A DNA stretch of 64,000 bases, taken from positions 62,001 through 126,000 of the forward strand of contig JBMNEO010000007.1 in the NCBI GenBank assembly GCA_050948825.1, read 5' to 3'. Below the pieces are notes generated by a model. That model searched no databases. It was given only the letters and a program-made list of their open reading frames with translations, and was not told the origin of the DNA. Position numbers and translations under genes: made by a program. The stretch is from DUQX01 sp050948825 (GTDB lineage Bacteria > Bacillota > Dethiobacteria > DTU022 > UBA8154). The first letter of the stretch is position 1, and every line of letters starts with the position of its first letter. Positions 26,813-35,888 of the stretch are shown one piece after another.

Positions 26813-26886
26813 TTTTATACTTGAAATCTTCAGGCATAAACTGCTAGAGGACAGTCTAGTATAATATGAAGGCGGTGGGTGACCTT

Positions 26887-27450
26887 ATGTTTTTAAATGA
26901 TAAAAAAATCAACATGAGAAAAAAAAAGAGATTATTCTCAGGATATTTATTCTATTTCTGCTGCGGAGCCTTTATTGGAATTCTAATAAGTATTATATTT
27001 ATCATTTCCGTAGTTTATTTGAATCCGAATGGAATTAATATTTATCTTAACAAGGAACAAATATTTAATGCGATTAGTTATGAGGTAGACCGTCAGACAC
27101 AGGAAGAATTTCCGGCTTTTATTCAACAGGTTCGCTCTGAAGTTCCATTTCTAGTGGAAAAGTATATGAAGGAGGACTTTATTAGAATCGGTGACCTGGA
27201 GATTGGTGGCTACACTGTTGAGCTTCCGGATCAGTTTATTGAGGAACTGGAAAAAGGCTTGCGCAATGATGTTACCTATTATGTTTATGAATTGCTTGAT
27301 ACGCTGGAGAGGGAGGAGTTTGTCAATGAGTTAAGCCGCAGTATAACGGGTGATGCATTAAATTCGCTGTTTTTTGACTTAAATGGGCGGAAAGTATCGA
27401 TTCCACTGACGGATTATTATTCTATCCCTCTCAGGGTATGGCTGGAGTAG
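26887..27450 (+). CDS. Membrane-anchored protein of unknown function
   Basis: A basic stretch (NMRKKKRLF) is followed by one long membrane helix (CCGAFIGILISIIFIISVV), then about 140 mostly acidic, helix-rich residues, probably outside the cell. No family was recognised. ATG 26887 is preferred; ATG 26866 directly follows a TATAAT (26860-26865) and lacks a ribosome site. The gene stands alone between the codY terminator and the rpsB promoter, where many clostridia have flagellar genes. Confidence 0.6.
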   Translation: MFLNDKKINMRKKKRLFSGYLFYFCCGAFIGILISIIFIISVVYLNPNGINIYLNKEQIFNAISYEVDRQTQEEFPAFIQQVRSEVPFLVEKYMKEDFIRIGDLEIGGYTVELPDQFIEELEKGLRNDVTYYVYELLDTLEREEFVNELSRSITGDALNSLFFDLNGRKVSIPLTDYYSIPLRVWLE

Positions 27451-27467
27451 TTTTTACCGTTGGTTGC

Positions 27468-27496
27468 TTGTTATTTACTGTCGGCTATGTTATACT
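27468..27496 (+). promoter_or_regulatory. Promoter of rpsB-tsf
   Basis: TTGTTA (27468-27473) and TATACT (27491-27496), 17 bases apart, lie about 110 bases upstream of rpsB. Confidence 0.6.
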
Positions 27497-27519
27497 ACCT
27501 ATTGTTTAAATACACACGC

Positions 27520-27600
27520 CGTGAAAATTGTAGAGAGGTGCTCCTGATGAGTTCTCTATAATAATGATCAGGCGGAGGCTAACCAAAGGGAGGAACCATT
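27520..27600 (+). promoter_or_regulatory. Structured rpsB leader
   Basis: The leader contains CCTGAT (27543-27548) pairing with ATCAGG (27567-27572). An overlapping alternative pairs AGAGA with TCTCT. Two exclusive stems are the usual design of ribosomal-protein autoregulation, but no known S2-binding motif was identified. Confidence 0.35.
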
Positions 27601-27604
27601 TAAT

Positions 27605-28450
27605 ATGTCCGTAGTAACAATGAAGCAGTTGTTGGAAGCTGGAGTCCATTTTGGACACCAGACGAGGCGTTGGAATCCTAAGATGAGGGAATATATTTTT
27701 ACGGAGCGTAATGGTATCTATATCATTGATCTGCAAAAAACAGTTCGTCTCATGGAAGGTGTTTATACTTTTGTAAAAAGAATAACCATGCAGGGGGAAA
27801 AGATTCTTTTTGTGGGGACGAAAAAACAGGCTCAGGAATCTATTGAAGTTGAAGCAGTACGCTGTGAGATGCCGTATGTTAATCAACGCTGGCTTGGCGG
27901 CATGCTTACGAATTTTAATACAATACGTAAGCGTATTAACAGGCTGATTGAGCTGGAGCAAATGGAAGAAGAAGGCCGGTTTGCCTTGTTGCCGAAAAAA
28001 GAAGTTATCAAGCTGAATCATGAAAAGGACAAGTTACTTAAATTCTTAGGCGGCATTCGGGATATGCAAGAACTTCCCGGTGCAGTTTTTGTTGTTGATC
28101 CGAGAAAAGAAAGAATTGCAATTGCAGAAGCTCGTAAATTGGAGATACCGATTATATCTATTGTCGATACAAATTGTGATCCTGATGAGATTGATTATAT
28201 CATTCCTGGCAATGATGATGCTATCAGAGCAGTTAAGTTAATTACTTCAAAAATTGCTGAAGCGGTCCTTGAAGGTAAACAGGGTTTGCAAATTGCCCAG
28301 GAAGAAGCTGCTGAAGAGGCGAAACAAGATGAACTATCCAAAGTTGAAGCGCAGAATACTTTTCCCGAAAATGAATTAGATGAAGAAAAACGTGATGAGA
28401 GTAACGAACAAAAGACCGGTGTAGAGGCAGTAGAAACAGAAGGAGAATAG
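27605..28450 (+). CDS. rpsB: 30S ribosomal protein S2 with acidic C-terminal extension
   Basis: The conserved start (TMKQLLEAGVHFGHQTRRWNP), GTKKQAQESIE and QRWLGGMLTN identify S2. The family core ends near residue 225; the remaining 55 residues are Glu-rich and probably disordered, making it longer than usual. It has a strong ribosome site (AAAGGGAGG) and is followed by tsf. Confidence 0.97.
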   Translation: MSVVTMKQLLEAGVHFGHQTRRWNPKMREYIFTERNGIYIIDLQKTVRLMEGVYTFVKRITMQGEKILFVGTKKQAQESIEVEAVRCEMPYVNQRWLGGMLTNFNTIRKRINRLIELEQMEEEGRFALLPKKEVIKLNHEKDKLLKFLGGIRDMQELPGAVFVVDPRKERIAIAEARKLEIPIISIVDTNCDPDEIDYIIPGNDDAIRAVKLITSKIAEAVLEGKQGLQIAQEEAAEEAKQDELSKVEAQNTFPENELDEEKRDESNEQKTGVEAVETEGE

Positions 28451-28500
28451 AATACAATTATTTTCTTATATCATAAAAACAGAGACAGGAGGAGTAAAAG

Positions 28501-29115
28501 ATGATTAGTGCCGAAATGGTAAAAGAACTTCGTGCTTTAACCGGTGTCGGTATGATGGACTGTAAAAAAGCTCTTATCGAAGCCGGTGGAGATAAAGAAA
28601 AGGCGAAGGAGTTGCTTCGTGAAAAAGGCCTTTCCGTTGCGGCAAAAAGGGCGGGCCGTATAGCCGCTCAGGGCGTGGTCGAGTCTTATATTCACCTGGG
28701 AGGAAAAGTTGGGGTTCTGGTAGAGGTTAACTGCGAGACGGATTTTGTCGCCCGGAATGAAGATTTCAGGGCATTTGTCAAGGATATTTGCCTGCAGGTG
28801 GCTGCAACAAATCCTTCTTACCTCAAACGCGAAGAAGTCCCGCCAGAGGTGATGGAAAAAGAGAAGGAGATTTTGACAAAACAGGCACTTGCTGAAGGAA
28901 AGCCTGAAAAGATTGTAGAAAAAATTGTAACGGGCAGGATGGAAAAATTCTACACTGAAAATTGTCTTCTTGACCAGGAGTATATCAAGGATCAGGATAA
29001 AACAATAAAAGCTCTGTTAACAGAGCTAATAGGTAAAATTGGAGAAAATATTGTTATACGCCGGTTTGTGCGTTTTGAAATGGGAGAGGGCCTGGATTAT
29101 TCAGATACCCCCTAA
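28501..29115 (+). CDS. tsf: Elongation factor Ts (short form)
   Basis: Recycles EF-Tu-GDP. The N-terminal UBA-like domain (VKELRALTGVGMMDCKKAL) and the signature VEVNCETDFVARNEDF are intact. The length of 204 residues is that of the short EF-Ts form with a single C-terminal core subdomain. A terminator follows, and pyrH-frr, the usual next genes, are absent. Confidence 0.97.
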   Translation: MISAEMVKELRALTGVGMMDCKKALIEAGGDKEKAKELLREKGLSVAAKRAGRIAAQGVVESYIHLGGKVGVLVEVNCETDFVARNEDFRAFVKDICLQVAATNPSYLKREEVPPEVMEKEKEILTKQALAEGKPEKIVEKIVTGRMEKFYTENCLLDQEYIKDQDKTIKALLTELIGKIGENIVIRRFVRFEMGEGLDYSDTP

Positions 29116-29136
29116 TGAAGTTGTATTCTTGTGAAT

Positions 29137-29166
29137 AAAAGGAACACCGATGGGTGTTCCTTTTAT
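29137..29166 (+). terminator. Intrinsic terminator after tsf
   Basis: AAAAGGAACACC (29137-29148) and GGTGTTCCTTTT (29153-29164) form a perfect 12-base stem with a GATG tetraloop. Confidence 0.85.
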
Positions 29167-29205
29167 ATTGGTTTTATATCTATTTATCGAAAGGATGTAA
29201 TAGTA

Positions 29206-29751
29206 ATGCCGGTTTATGAATTTGAAGGAAAGAGGCCAAGGATTGCAGCCAGTGCTTTTGTTTATCCTGAAGCAACGATCATTGGAGATGTTGTTATCGG
29301 GGAAGGTTGTTACATCGGCCCGGGTGCGCGGATTAGAGGCGATTGGGGAGCAGTTGTTATAGGTGCTAATTCCAATATACAGGAAAATTGCATTATTCAT
29401 TCTGCTCCTGATGCCGTTACTTTACTTGCCGAAAGAAGTCATGTGGGGCATGGTTCCATTTTACACGGGCCTGTTCTGGAGGAGCACGTTGAAATTGGAA
29501 TGGGTGCCATTATTATGGATAATGTCAGAATTGGGGCCGGCAGCTGCATCGGGGCAGGAGCCCTCGTAACCGCCGGGACAATTATTGCGCCAGGGAGACT
29601 GTACATAGGTGTGCCGGCCAAAGACGCGGGGGAGATTACTTTGGAAATGAGCAAGTACATGGATTATGCTACCGGTGTATATATTAAGCTGCCGCCCCGG
29701 TGTTTTAAGGGGCTGGTTCAATTAGATATAAAGGATGTAATTGCCAGGTAA
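29206..29751 (+). CDS. Gamma-carbonic-anhydrase-type hexapeptide protein (PaaY/CaiE-like)
   Basis: A left-handed beta-helix protein with repeated hexapeptides (VYPEATIIGDVVIGEGCYIG). The metal-binding His residues are in CIIHSAP and HVGHGSILHG. Members act as carbonic anhydrases or, as PaaY, as thioesterases in phenylacetate breakdown; the aromatic genes that follow favour the second role, though the sequence alone does not decide. ATG 29206 has AAGGATG upstream; an ATG-free extension to 29131 would cross the tsf terminator. The length of 181 residues is normal. Confidence 0.8.
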   Translation: MPVYEFEGKRPRIAASAFVYPEATIIGDVVIGEGCYIGPGARIRGDWGAVVIGANSNIQENCIIHSAPDAVTLLAERSHVGHGSILHGPVLEEHVEIGMGAIIMDNVRIGAGSCIGAGALVTAGTIIAPGRLYIGVPAKDAGEITLEMSKYMDYATGVYIKLPPRCFKGLVQLDIKDVIAR

Positions 29752-29770
29752 GACTTTTAAGAAAAAATTA

Positions 29771-29818
29771 CTGCAGGTGAAATCTTTTTCTAAATTAAGC
29801 TTAATTGCAGCTTTTTTT
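29771..29818 (+). terminator. Weak candidate terminator
   Basis: CTGCA (29771-29775) can pair with TGCAG (29806-29810) around an AATTAAGCTTAATT palindrome, followed by seven T bases. Confidence 0.4.
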
Positions 29819-29934
29819 CCTAAAATAAGGCTTGTGTTTCATAACACTTTAATAACAAAAGAAGGAGTTTTCCAAATCATTGCCGAAAATATAATTTGAG
29901 ATTGTAAACAAGTATAATAATGAGAGGTGATTAC

Positions 29935-30681
29935 ATGCGATTAAAGGACAAGGTAATTATTGTAACCGGTGCGCGAAAAGGTATCGGCGAGTCGGTAGCC
30001 CTGGCGCTGGCCAGGGAGGGCGCCGATCTTGTACTGGTTAGCCGAAGCATCCAGCCTGATGCTCCTTTGGTGCAGGAGGTTAAAAATCTTGGCCGCCGGG
30101 TATTTGTGAAACAGGTAGATGTTGGCAACAGGGCACAAGTTTTTGAAATGGTTGACCAAGCTTTAGAGTATTTTGGCCGGATAGACGCACTATTTAACAA
30201 TGCAGGGGTCAGCAAGCCTGTTATGCTCTGGAATACAACCGAAGAACAGTGGGAAGACATTATCAGGATAAATCTCAGCGGTACCTTTTACTGTATTCAA
30301 GCGGTGGCAAAACCGATGATGGAGCAGAAGTCCGGTTCAATCATTAACGTTACTTCTTCAGCCGGCCTGAATGGAACGATCGGGCAGGCAAACTACACTG
30401 CTGCCAAAGGTGGCATATATGCTTTATCCAAGTCTGCCGCCAAAGAACTGGCCAGGTATTCTATACGGGTGAATACCATTTCACCGATGGCTGAAACTGA
30501 TATGACGCAAAAAATTGCACACGATCCAAAATTTAAAGAAAAATATCTGGAGCGTATTCCTTTAGGCCGCTTTGCCAAACCAGAGGAAATAGCTCCTGCG
30601 GTTGTCTTTTTAGCCTCGGATGAATCAAGTTTTATAACCGGTCAGACGATCTGTATTGATGGCGGAATGATTATGCCCTAG
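29935..30681 (+). CDS. Short-chain dehydrogenase/reductase, FabG-like
   Basis: The classical SDR pattern is complete: cofactor site TGARKGIG, NNAG, catalytic Ser (VTSSAG) and Tyr-x-x-x-Lys (YTAAKGG), and the end FITGQTICIDGGM. It would oxidise a 3-hydroxyacyl-CoA or reduce a 3-oxoacyl group with NAD(P). ATG 29935 follows GAGGTGAT; ATG 29920 lies in the ribosome site. It opens a cassette with a thiolase and a DUF35 protein, as in benzylsuccinate beta-oxidation (Bbs) clusters, so a ring- or branched-acyl-CoA substrate is plausible. Confidence 0.85.
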   Translation: MRLKDKVIIVTGARKGIGESVALALAREGADLVLVSRSIQPDAPLVQEVKNLGRRVFVKQVDVGNRAQVFEMVDQALEYFGRIDALFNNAGVSKPVMLWNTTEEQWEDIIRINLSGTFYCIQAVAKPMMEQKSGSIINVTSSAGLNGTIGQANYTAAKGGIYALSKSAAKELARYSIRVNTISPMAETDMTQKIAHDPKFKEKYLERIPLGRFAKPEEIAPAVVFLASDESSFITGQTICIDGGMIMP

Positions 30682-30714
30682 GCGTAAATAAACAAATTTG
30701 GGGGAGGGAACAAT

Positions 30715-31869
30715 ATGCCAAAAGATGTGGCCATTATCGGAGTAGGCCAGAGTACTTTCGTGAGAAATTATGAAGGTTCTATCAGGGAATTAGCTTTTGA
30801 AGCATACAGTGAAGCGATGAAAGATGCAGGAATAACGAACAAGGATGTTGGTGCCTCAATTATTTGCTCAGCGCCGGAGTATGATAAACAACGCAGTCCT
30901 GCCGGTCTTATGGCGGAGTACCTGGGCTTAAATCCACAACCTACTTTTGCATTGGAATCAGTTTGTTCTTCAAGCACCAGCGGCTTAAGAGCTGCCTATG
31001 CACTTATCAAATCAGGGTTGCACGATATTGTTGTTGTGCTGGGTTTCCAAAAGATGTCTGAAATCACTTCCGCAGATTCTCAGGAACGTATGGGGCGCGG
31101 AGCGGATATTATGTGGGAATCACCTTTTGGGACAATGATGCCTGCTTATTATGCGATGCATGCTCGCGCACATTTTGCCCGGTATGGCACGACGGAGGAG
31201 GATCTTGCGTTAATTAGAGTAAAAGCGACCAAGTATGGTACGCTTAACGAAAAAGCAGTCTACCGCAAACAGCTTACACTGGAACAATGTGTAAATTCCG
31301 AATACATTGCCAGCCCGTTAAAAAAATTTGATTGTTGTGCGAATGCGGACGGCTCTTCCTGTATGATTCTGGCCAGTGCGGATAGAGCTAAGGAAATATC
31401 TAAAAAGCCGGTGTGGATTTTGGGGACGGGATCGGGAACAGCTTCCCTGACGATGACGGGCAGGGATGCATTAGATGGCCTCAATTGTGCCCGGGTGGCT
31501 GCCCAGGAGGCTTACAAGATGGCCGGGGTAGGCCCGCAGGATATTGATGTAGCAGAGGTTCACGATTGTTTTACCATCGCCGAGATGATGGCTTACGAGA
31601 ACCTTGGTTTTGCTGAGCCCGGCAAAGGAGCGGAGCTAATTCGGGAAGGGGAAACTTACCTGGAGGGAAAGATTCCCGTAAATGTTGACGGCGGCCTTCT
31701 GTCTAAAGGTCATCCCATCGGGGCTACCGGCGGTTCACAGGTTCGTACCATTGTATTGCAGTTGCGTGGTGAGGCCGGTGAGATACAAGTACCGGGTGCA
31801 GAGATCGGTCTGGTGCATAATATTGGCGGCGTTGGAATATACGGCAATGTGGCCATTTTTGGGAGGTAA
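30715..31869 (+). CDS. Thiolase (SCP2/acetyl-CoA acetyltransferase type)
   Basis: Thiolase fold with the nucleophilic Cys in ALESVCSSSTSGLRAAY, the His of EVHDCFTIAEM and the GHPIGATGG motif near the C-terminus. The SCP2-type class usually works with a DUF35 partner, and that gene starts 4 bases downstream. Cleavage of a 3-oxoacyl-CoA made by the upstream SDR is likely. The length of 384 residues is normal. Confidence 0.85.
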   Translation: MPKDVAIIGVGQSTFVRNYEGSIRELAFEAYSEAMKDAGITNKDVGASIICSAPEYDKQRSPAGLMAEYLGLNPQPTFALESVCSSSTSGLRAAYALIKSGLHDIVVVLGFQKMSEITSADSQERMGRGADIMWESPFGTMMPAYYAMHARAHFARYGTTEEDLALIRVKATKYGTLNEKAVYRKQLTLEQCVNSEYIASPLKKFDCCANADGSSCMILASADRAKEISKKPVWILGTGSGTASLTMTGRDALDGLNCARVAAQEAYKMAGVGPQDIDVAEVHDCFTIAEMMAYENLGFAEPGKGAELIREGETYLEGKIPVNVDGGLLSKGHPIGATGGSQVRTIVLQLRGEAGEIQVPGAEIGLVHNIGGVGIYGNVAIFGR

Positions 31870-31873
31870 AAAA

Positions 31874-32284
31874 ATGGGTTTTGAAAAATTTGGACATGTC
31901 AGCTTTACATCTCAAACAAAAACAGAGGCTTTTGTAGATTATCTGAGCAAAAATGAAATTCGTGCTACCAAATGCCGCGCGTGTGGCCGCGTCTTTTTCC
32001 CGCCGCAAGCAGATTGCAGTTCTTGTCTGGCGAGAGATATGGAGTGGATTAAAGTTGAAGGCAACGGGAAGATTATAAGTTTTACTAAAGTAAATTATGG
32101 CCCCACTGGTTTCGAAGATGATGTACCCTATATTCTTGCCCTGGCGGATTTCAATGGCATAAAAGTTTTTGGCCGTTTTAGTAAGGATACTTCTGAAGAA
32201 CAAATTTCAGTTGGGGTGGAAATAAAAGCTGAGCCGATTTCTCTTCCTGATGGACAGGTAAGTTATCAATTTCTACCGGTATGA
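31874..32284 (+). CDS. Zn-ribbon/OB-fold protein (DUF35), thiolase partner
   Basis: A four-Cys zinc ribbon (CRACGRVFFPP then CSSC) precedes an OB-fold (GKIISFTKVNYGPTGFE). Such proteins form complexes with thiolases or HMG-CoA-synthase-like enzymes and bind the acyl-CoA; BbsA of toluene degraders is of this type. ATG 31874 follows GGGAGGT and lies directly after the thiolase stop. Confidence 0.85.
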   Translation: MGFEKFGHVSFTSQTKTEAFVDYLSKNEIRATKCRACGRVFFPPQADCSSCLARDMEWIKVEGNGKIISFTKVNYGPTGFEDDVPYILALADFNGIKVFGRFSKDTSEEQISVGVEIKAEPISLPDGQVSYQFLPV

Positions 32285-32339
32285 TCCGGTTAAGCAATGT
32301 TATCATGCAGCGGTTTTAAGATGAAAGGGGTTTCGGCGA

Positions 32340-33167
32340 ATGGACGCTCCCGTAATAGATTTTCATCTTCACCCTATACATTACGAGTATTACGGAGATA
32401 GTACTCTTAATTGGATTAAGGGTATGCATCCGGCAAAGAACTGGGATGAATTTTACGCAGCATACTGTAATCCGAATTTATTCGTGCAATACTTAAAAGC
32501 AAGCGGTGTCGATTACGGAGTCGTCCTGGCAGAGCTTAGTCCTGCAGTAACAGGTATATGTTCCAACGAATATGTGCTTGAGTTTTGCCAGGGGCAGGAA
32601 ATGCTAATCCCATTCGCCAGCATAAACCCCTTTACGACTGTTAGAATGGAGAAAGAGCTGCAGCTTTTGGTAGAAAAAGGGTTTCGGGGATTAAAATTGT
32701 ATCCCACTTATCAGCATTTTTATCCAAATGACTCTTCAATGTATCCGTTATATGCCCGGGCCGAGGAGTTACAAATTCCGGTTATGTTTCATACCGGTTC
32801 TTCTGTTTTTAAGGGGGCAAGGCTTAAATATGGGGATCCCCTTTATCTTGATGATGTGGCTGTTGATTTTCCAAAGTTGAAGATTGTTCTTGTCCATGGT
32901 GGCAGGGGATTCTGGTATGACAGAGCTTTTTTCTTAACAAAGCTGCATGCTAATGTCTATATGGAGATAGCAGGGTTGCCTCCTAAAAAGTTGCCTTATT
33001 ATTTCCCTGAGCTGGAAAAAATTGGTCAAAAGGTATTATTTGGCTCTGACTGGCCTGGAGTAAAGGATATCAAACAAAATATTAATGATTTAAGACAGCT
33101 GCCTCTTAATGAATCAGTAAAAGAACGAATTTTAGGTATTAATGCCGCAGTTTTACTGAATATATAA
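32340..33167 (+). CDS. Amidohydrolase-2 family metal enzyme (possible aromatic decarboxylase or hydrolase)
   Basis: Metal ligands of the amidohydrolase TIM barrel are visible: DFHLHP (His-x-His), His in VMFHTGS, His in VLVHGGRGF and Asp in FGSDWPG. This subgroup contains hydroxybenzoate/resorcylate decarboxylases and lactone or ring hydrolases. It is the last gene of the SDR-thiolase-DUF35 cassette, 55 bases after it. The substrate cannot be told. Confidence 0.75.
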   Translation: MDAPVIDFHLHPIHYEYYGDSTLNWIKGMHPAKNWDEFYAAYCNPNLFVQYLKASGVDYGVVLAELSPAVTGICSNEYVLEFCQGQEMLIPFASINPFTTVRMEKELQLLVEKGFRGLKLYPTYQHFYPNDSSMYPLYARAEELQIPVMFHTGSSVFKGARLKYGDPLYLDDVAVDFPKLKIVLVHGGRGFWYDRAFFLTKLHANVYMEIAGLPPKKLPYYFPELEKIGQKVLFGSDWPGVKDIKQNINDLRQLPLNESVKERILGINAAVLLNI

Positions 33168-33642
33168 ATTATAAAACTACAATATATGACTTATGGATTA
33201 ACGCTGATAATATTCAGACATTATACTATAATCAAAAAAAGGTGATATTTAAATTTTTTTTATATTTTCTGCAGGGAAAACTAGATAATTATAGAATATG
33301 TATTATTAAGAATAAATAATAATGGCAAAGATAATTAACGGAAGGCGGGGATGTGTATTCGTCAATAAGTCAGGCAATTAGCAAAGTATAAAATAGTTCA
33401 CACATTAGGATCTGAAATAACTCTTATAACTAAATCCCATCTATATTTTCAGCGCTAATTTTTGTGGTTTGGCAGTTATATAGGGTTTATTTAAAAATGC
33501 ATTTTTCAGGTTGAAGAATGGTAGTATGGATACCTCTGCGTAAAATGTGATCTGCCCTGTCGTTTAGTTGGAAAGTAATACGGCAGCATGGATTGGTTTC
33601 CTGAATGGAAAATGAATTATAATTTGTGGAGGTGTCTTTTTT
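33168..33642. other. Intergenic region, 475 bases
   Basis: AT-rich and without a gene. A TATAAT at 33227-33232 is followed by TCAAAAAAAGGTGATATTTA, which resembles the flanks of the TetR operator found elsewhere in the window, but without the GGTTGG half. No terminator was seen. Confidence 0.4.
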
Positions 33643-34641
33643 ATGCTTAACCCTCTCAATATCTTGATTGTATTACAACCCGGGTTGGGTACCCCGAATG
33701 AGTACGAACAATTGATTAAAGAACGTTTCCCGGATAAAGTTGCCAGCGGCGAAATTCGTATCCGTTTATCCCAGGATGGTTCATCTCTTGATGATGATGT
33801 TTTAGATACGCATATTATCGGTACAGGAATGATCGTTGAAAAAATCCCGCAGATGAAAAACCTGCAGTGGGTAATGACCTTTAGCTCAGGTTATGATCAT
33901 TTTATTAAGTGGGGCCAAATGCCCGCACATGTCCCGCTGCTGCATCTGCCCGGAGGTTCCGGAATACCGGTGGCGGAATTTACCCTTGGTCTGATGTTAA
34001 ATTTAACAAAAAAATATAATCAGATATGGGATAATCAAAAAGGAAAAAAATTTATCCGTGTATGTGGCGAAGAACTCTATGGAAAAACTCTGGGGATAAT
34101 TGGTCTTGGGGGAATTGGGCGCCAAATTGCCAAAAGGGCCAAGGGCTTTGATATGCGCGTGATTGGAACCGATATTCTGATTATGGATATCCCCAATGTA
34201 GATGAAATGTATTTAAATGAGCAGGTGGACGAAGTAATTAAACAGGCGGATTTTCTTGTTCTCTCATGTCCTGAGACTCCCGAAACTCTGGGTTTGATGA
34301 ATGAAGAACGTTTTAAAATGATGAAAAAGACAGCGTACCTGATAAATTGTGCCCGCGGTTCATTGGTTGTTAAAGATGCCCTGATGAAAGCTTTGAGGGA
34401 GGGATGGATAGCCGGAGCTGCTAACGATACGCAGTGGATTAAAAATCCTCTGCCATCTTACCTTCCTCCAGAAGATGAATTATGGGAAACGCCAAATGTT
34501 ATTATTACCCCACATGTTTCCAGCTGGACGGATATGTATGCTGCGAGGTTCGGCGGGGTTTTTATAGATAATATCGAACGCTTTTTAAAAGGGGAACCAT
34601 TAAGTAATATTGCTCCGGAATTTGAGCCCAATCGCAAATGA
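33643..34641 (+). CDS. D-isomer 2-hydroxyacid dehydrogenase family protein
   Basis: The NAD-binding motif is GIIGLGGIGRQIAKR; the catalytic Arg is in NCARGSL and the His in ITPHVSS. The usual third residue, a Glu just before the conserved Pro (FEKEP), is Asn here (IKNPLP), so activity may be altered. It precedes the BcrC/BcrB-like pair and IorAB; reduction of an aryl-pyruvate to an aryl-lactate is one idea, but this is inference. Confidence 0.8.
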   Translation: MLNPLNILIVLQPGLGTPNEYEQLIKERFPDKVASGEIRIRLSQDGSSLDDDVLDTHIIGTGMIVEKIPQMKNLQWVMTFSSGYDHFIKWGQMPAHVPLLHLPGGSGIPVAEFTLGLMLNLTKKYNQIWDNQKGKKFIRVCGEELYGKTLGIIGLGGIGRQIAKRAKGFDMRVIGTDILIMDIPNVDEMYLNEQVDEVIKQADFLVLSCPETPETLGLMNEERFKMMKKTAYLINCARGSLVVKDALMKALREGWIAGAANDTQWIKNPLPSYLPPEDELWETPNVIITPHVSSWTDMYAARFGGVFIDNIERFLKGEPLSNIAPEFEPNRK

Positions 34642-34724
34642 CAATGTGTGTAGTTCTCGCAGTTGCCCTGGGAGCTATACTGAGAACAGGTAAATATATT
34701 TAAGTTGCAGAAAGGAGATAGCAA

Positions 34725-35888
34725 GTGAGCATAGAAGTATTAGAAGTCCTAAAAAAAACATTTGCAGATCCCGGCTGGCAGGTCAAGGAGTGGAAACAAG
34801 ATACAGGCGGCAAAGCGATCGGTTTTCTTTTGACTGAAGTTCCGGAGGAGTTAATTCATGCAGCTGGTTTCTTCCCTTTTGGCATTTGTGGCGGTAGAGC
34901 CAGGATGGAGCAGGCGGAAGCCCACTTGCAATCCTGGGCGTGTTCTTATGTCCGTAAGGGGTTGGCCCTGGCTTTAAACGGCGAACTTGATTTTTTAGAT
35001 GGGGTGATTGTTCCGCTCACATGTGATTCTACCCGTTTGCTTCCTGGTATCTGGAAACATAACACACCGCTTCCCTATATGGATAGCTACCGCTTGCCAA
35101 GACAGGTTGAACGTCCGAGCGCCAAAAAGTACCTTCTTGGGGAGCTGGAGAGAATTACGCGCAACCTGGGTGCATACAGAGGAAAAGAGATTACCGATGA
35201 AGAACTAAAACATAGTATCCAGCTTTATAACAGCAACAGAGGCTTGCTGCGCAAGTTGTACAACATTCATGAGCTTAATCCGGATGCTATTAGTAATAAA
35301 GATCTTTACGCTGTGCTGGGAGCATCCATGGTAATTGAAAGAGAAAAACTAAACCGCCTTTTAAGTGAGCTGGTGGTAACGCTGGAAAAAGAAACAAGCC
35401 CCCGGGTTAGTGATAATAAAACAAAACTATATATTTCCGGCACATTTATCAATCCCCCGGAAGTATTGGATTACCTGGATGAAAGTGGTGTGACCGTCGT
35501 AGGGGATGATCTTAAAAACGGATTTCGTTATATCGAAGCTGATGTTGAGGATACCGGTGTACCCCCCCTGGAGTCGCTGGCAAACCGTCAGCTAAAGAAA
35601 ACACCTTTTGCCGCTTATGATGTACCTTTTGCTCCGCGACGGTATAACCTGGTAAAAACAGCACAGCAGAAAAAGGCACAGGGGGTACTTTTTCTGCACC
35701 TGAAATACTGTGAACCGGAGAACTATGATTTCTATGACAACCTGCAGGCCTTAGAAAAGGCGGGTATCCCCTCCCTGCGTATTGAAACCGAATTCGGAGA
35801 AACCTCACTGGGTCAACTGCAGACAAGAATACATGCATTTATGGAGATGGTTGGAGGTGAAGGCAATGTCCGAGAAAAAGGTTTTTAA
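34725..35888 (+). CDS. BcrC/HgdB-like subunit of benzoyl-CoA reductase/2-hydroxyacyl-CoA dehydratase family
   Basis: This family binds a [4Fe-4S] cluster and passes high-energy electrons to an acyl-CoA. Segments typical of the BcrC/BzdN side are GFLLTEVPEELIHAAGFFPFG, LDGVIVPLTCDSTR, EITDEELKHSIQLYNSNR and LHLKYCEPENYD; the end SLRIETEFG also fits. Cys in LTCDS and KYCEP are the likely cluster ligands. The GTG start follows AAAGGAG. It overlaps the BcrB-like gene by 23 bases, so the two form a pair. Whether the pair reduces a ring or dehydrates a hydroxyacyl-CoA cannot be decided; the ATP-dependent activator is not in the window. Confidence 0.75.
   Translation: MSIEVLEVLKKTFADPGWQVKEWKQDTGGKAIGFLLTEVPEELIHAAGFFPFGICGGRARMEQAEAHLQSWACSYVRKGLALALNGELDFLDGVIVPLTCDSTRLLPGIWKHNTPLPYMDSYRLPRQVERPSAKKYLLGELERITRNLGAYRGKEITDEELKHSIQLYNSNRGLLRKLYNIHELNPDAISNKDLYAVLGASMVIEREKLNRLLSELVVTLEKETSPRVSDNKTKLYISGTFINPPEVLDYLDESGVTVVGDDLKNGFRYIEADVEDTGVPPLESLANRQLKKTPFAAYDVPFAPRRYNLVKTAQQKKAQGVLFLHLKYCEPENYDFYDNLQALEKAGIPSLRIETEFGETSLGQLQTRIHAFMEMVGGEGNVREKGF

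Noticed and set aside
27506..28021. Minus-strand reading frame opposite the rpsB start
   Set aside because: It overlaps the rpsB gene and its leader and shows no family features; it is a shadow of the S2 frame.
29793..29806. AATTAAGCTTAATT palindrome as an operator
   Set aside because: It occurs once, inside a weak terminator-like hairpin, and has no partner elsewhere in the window.
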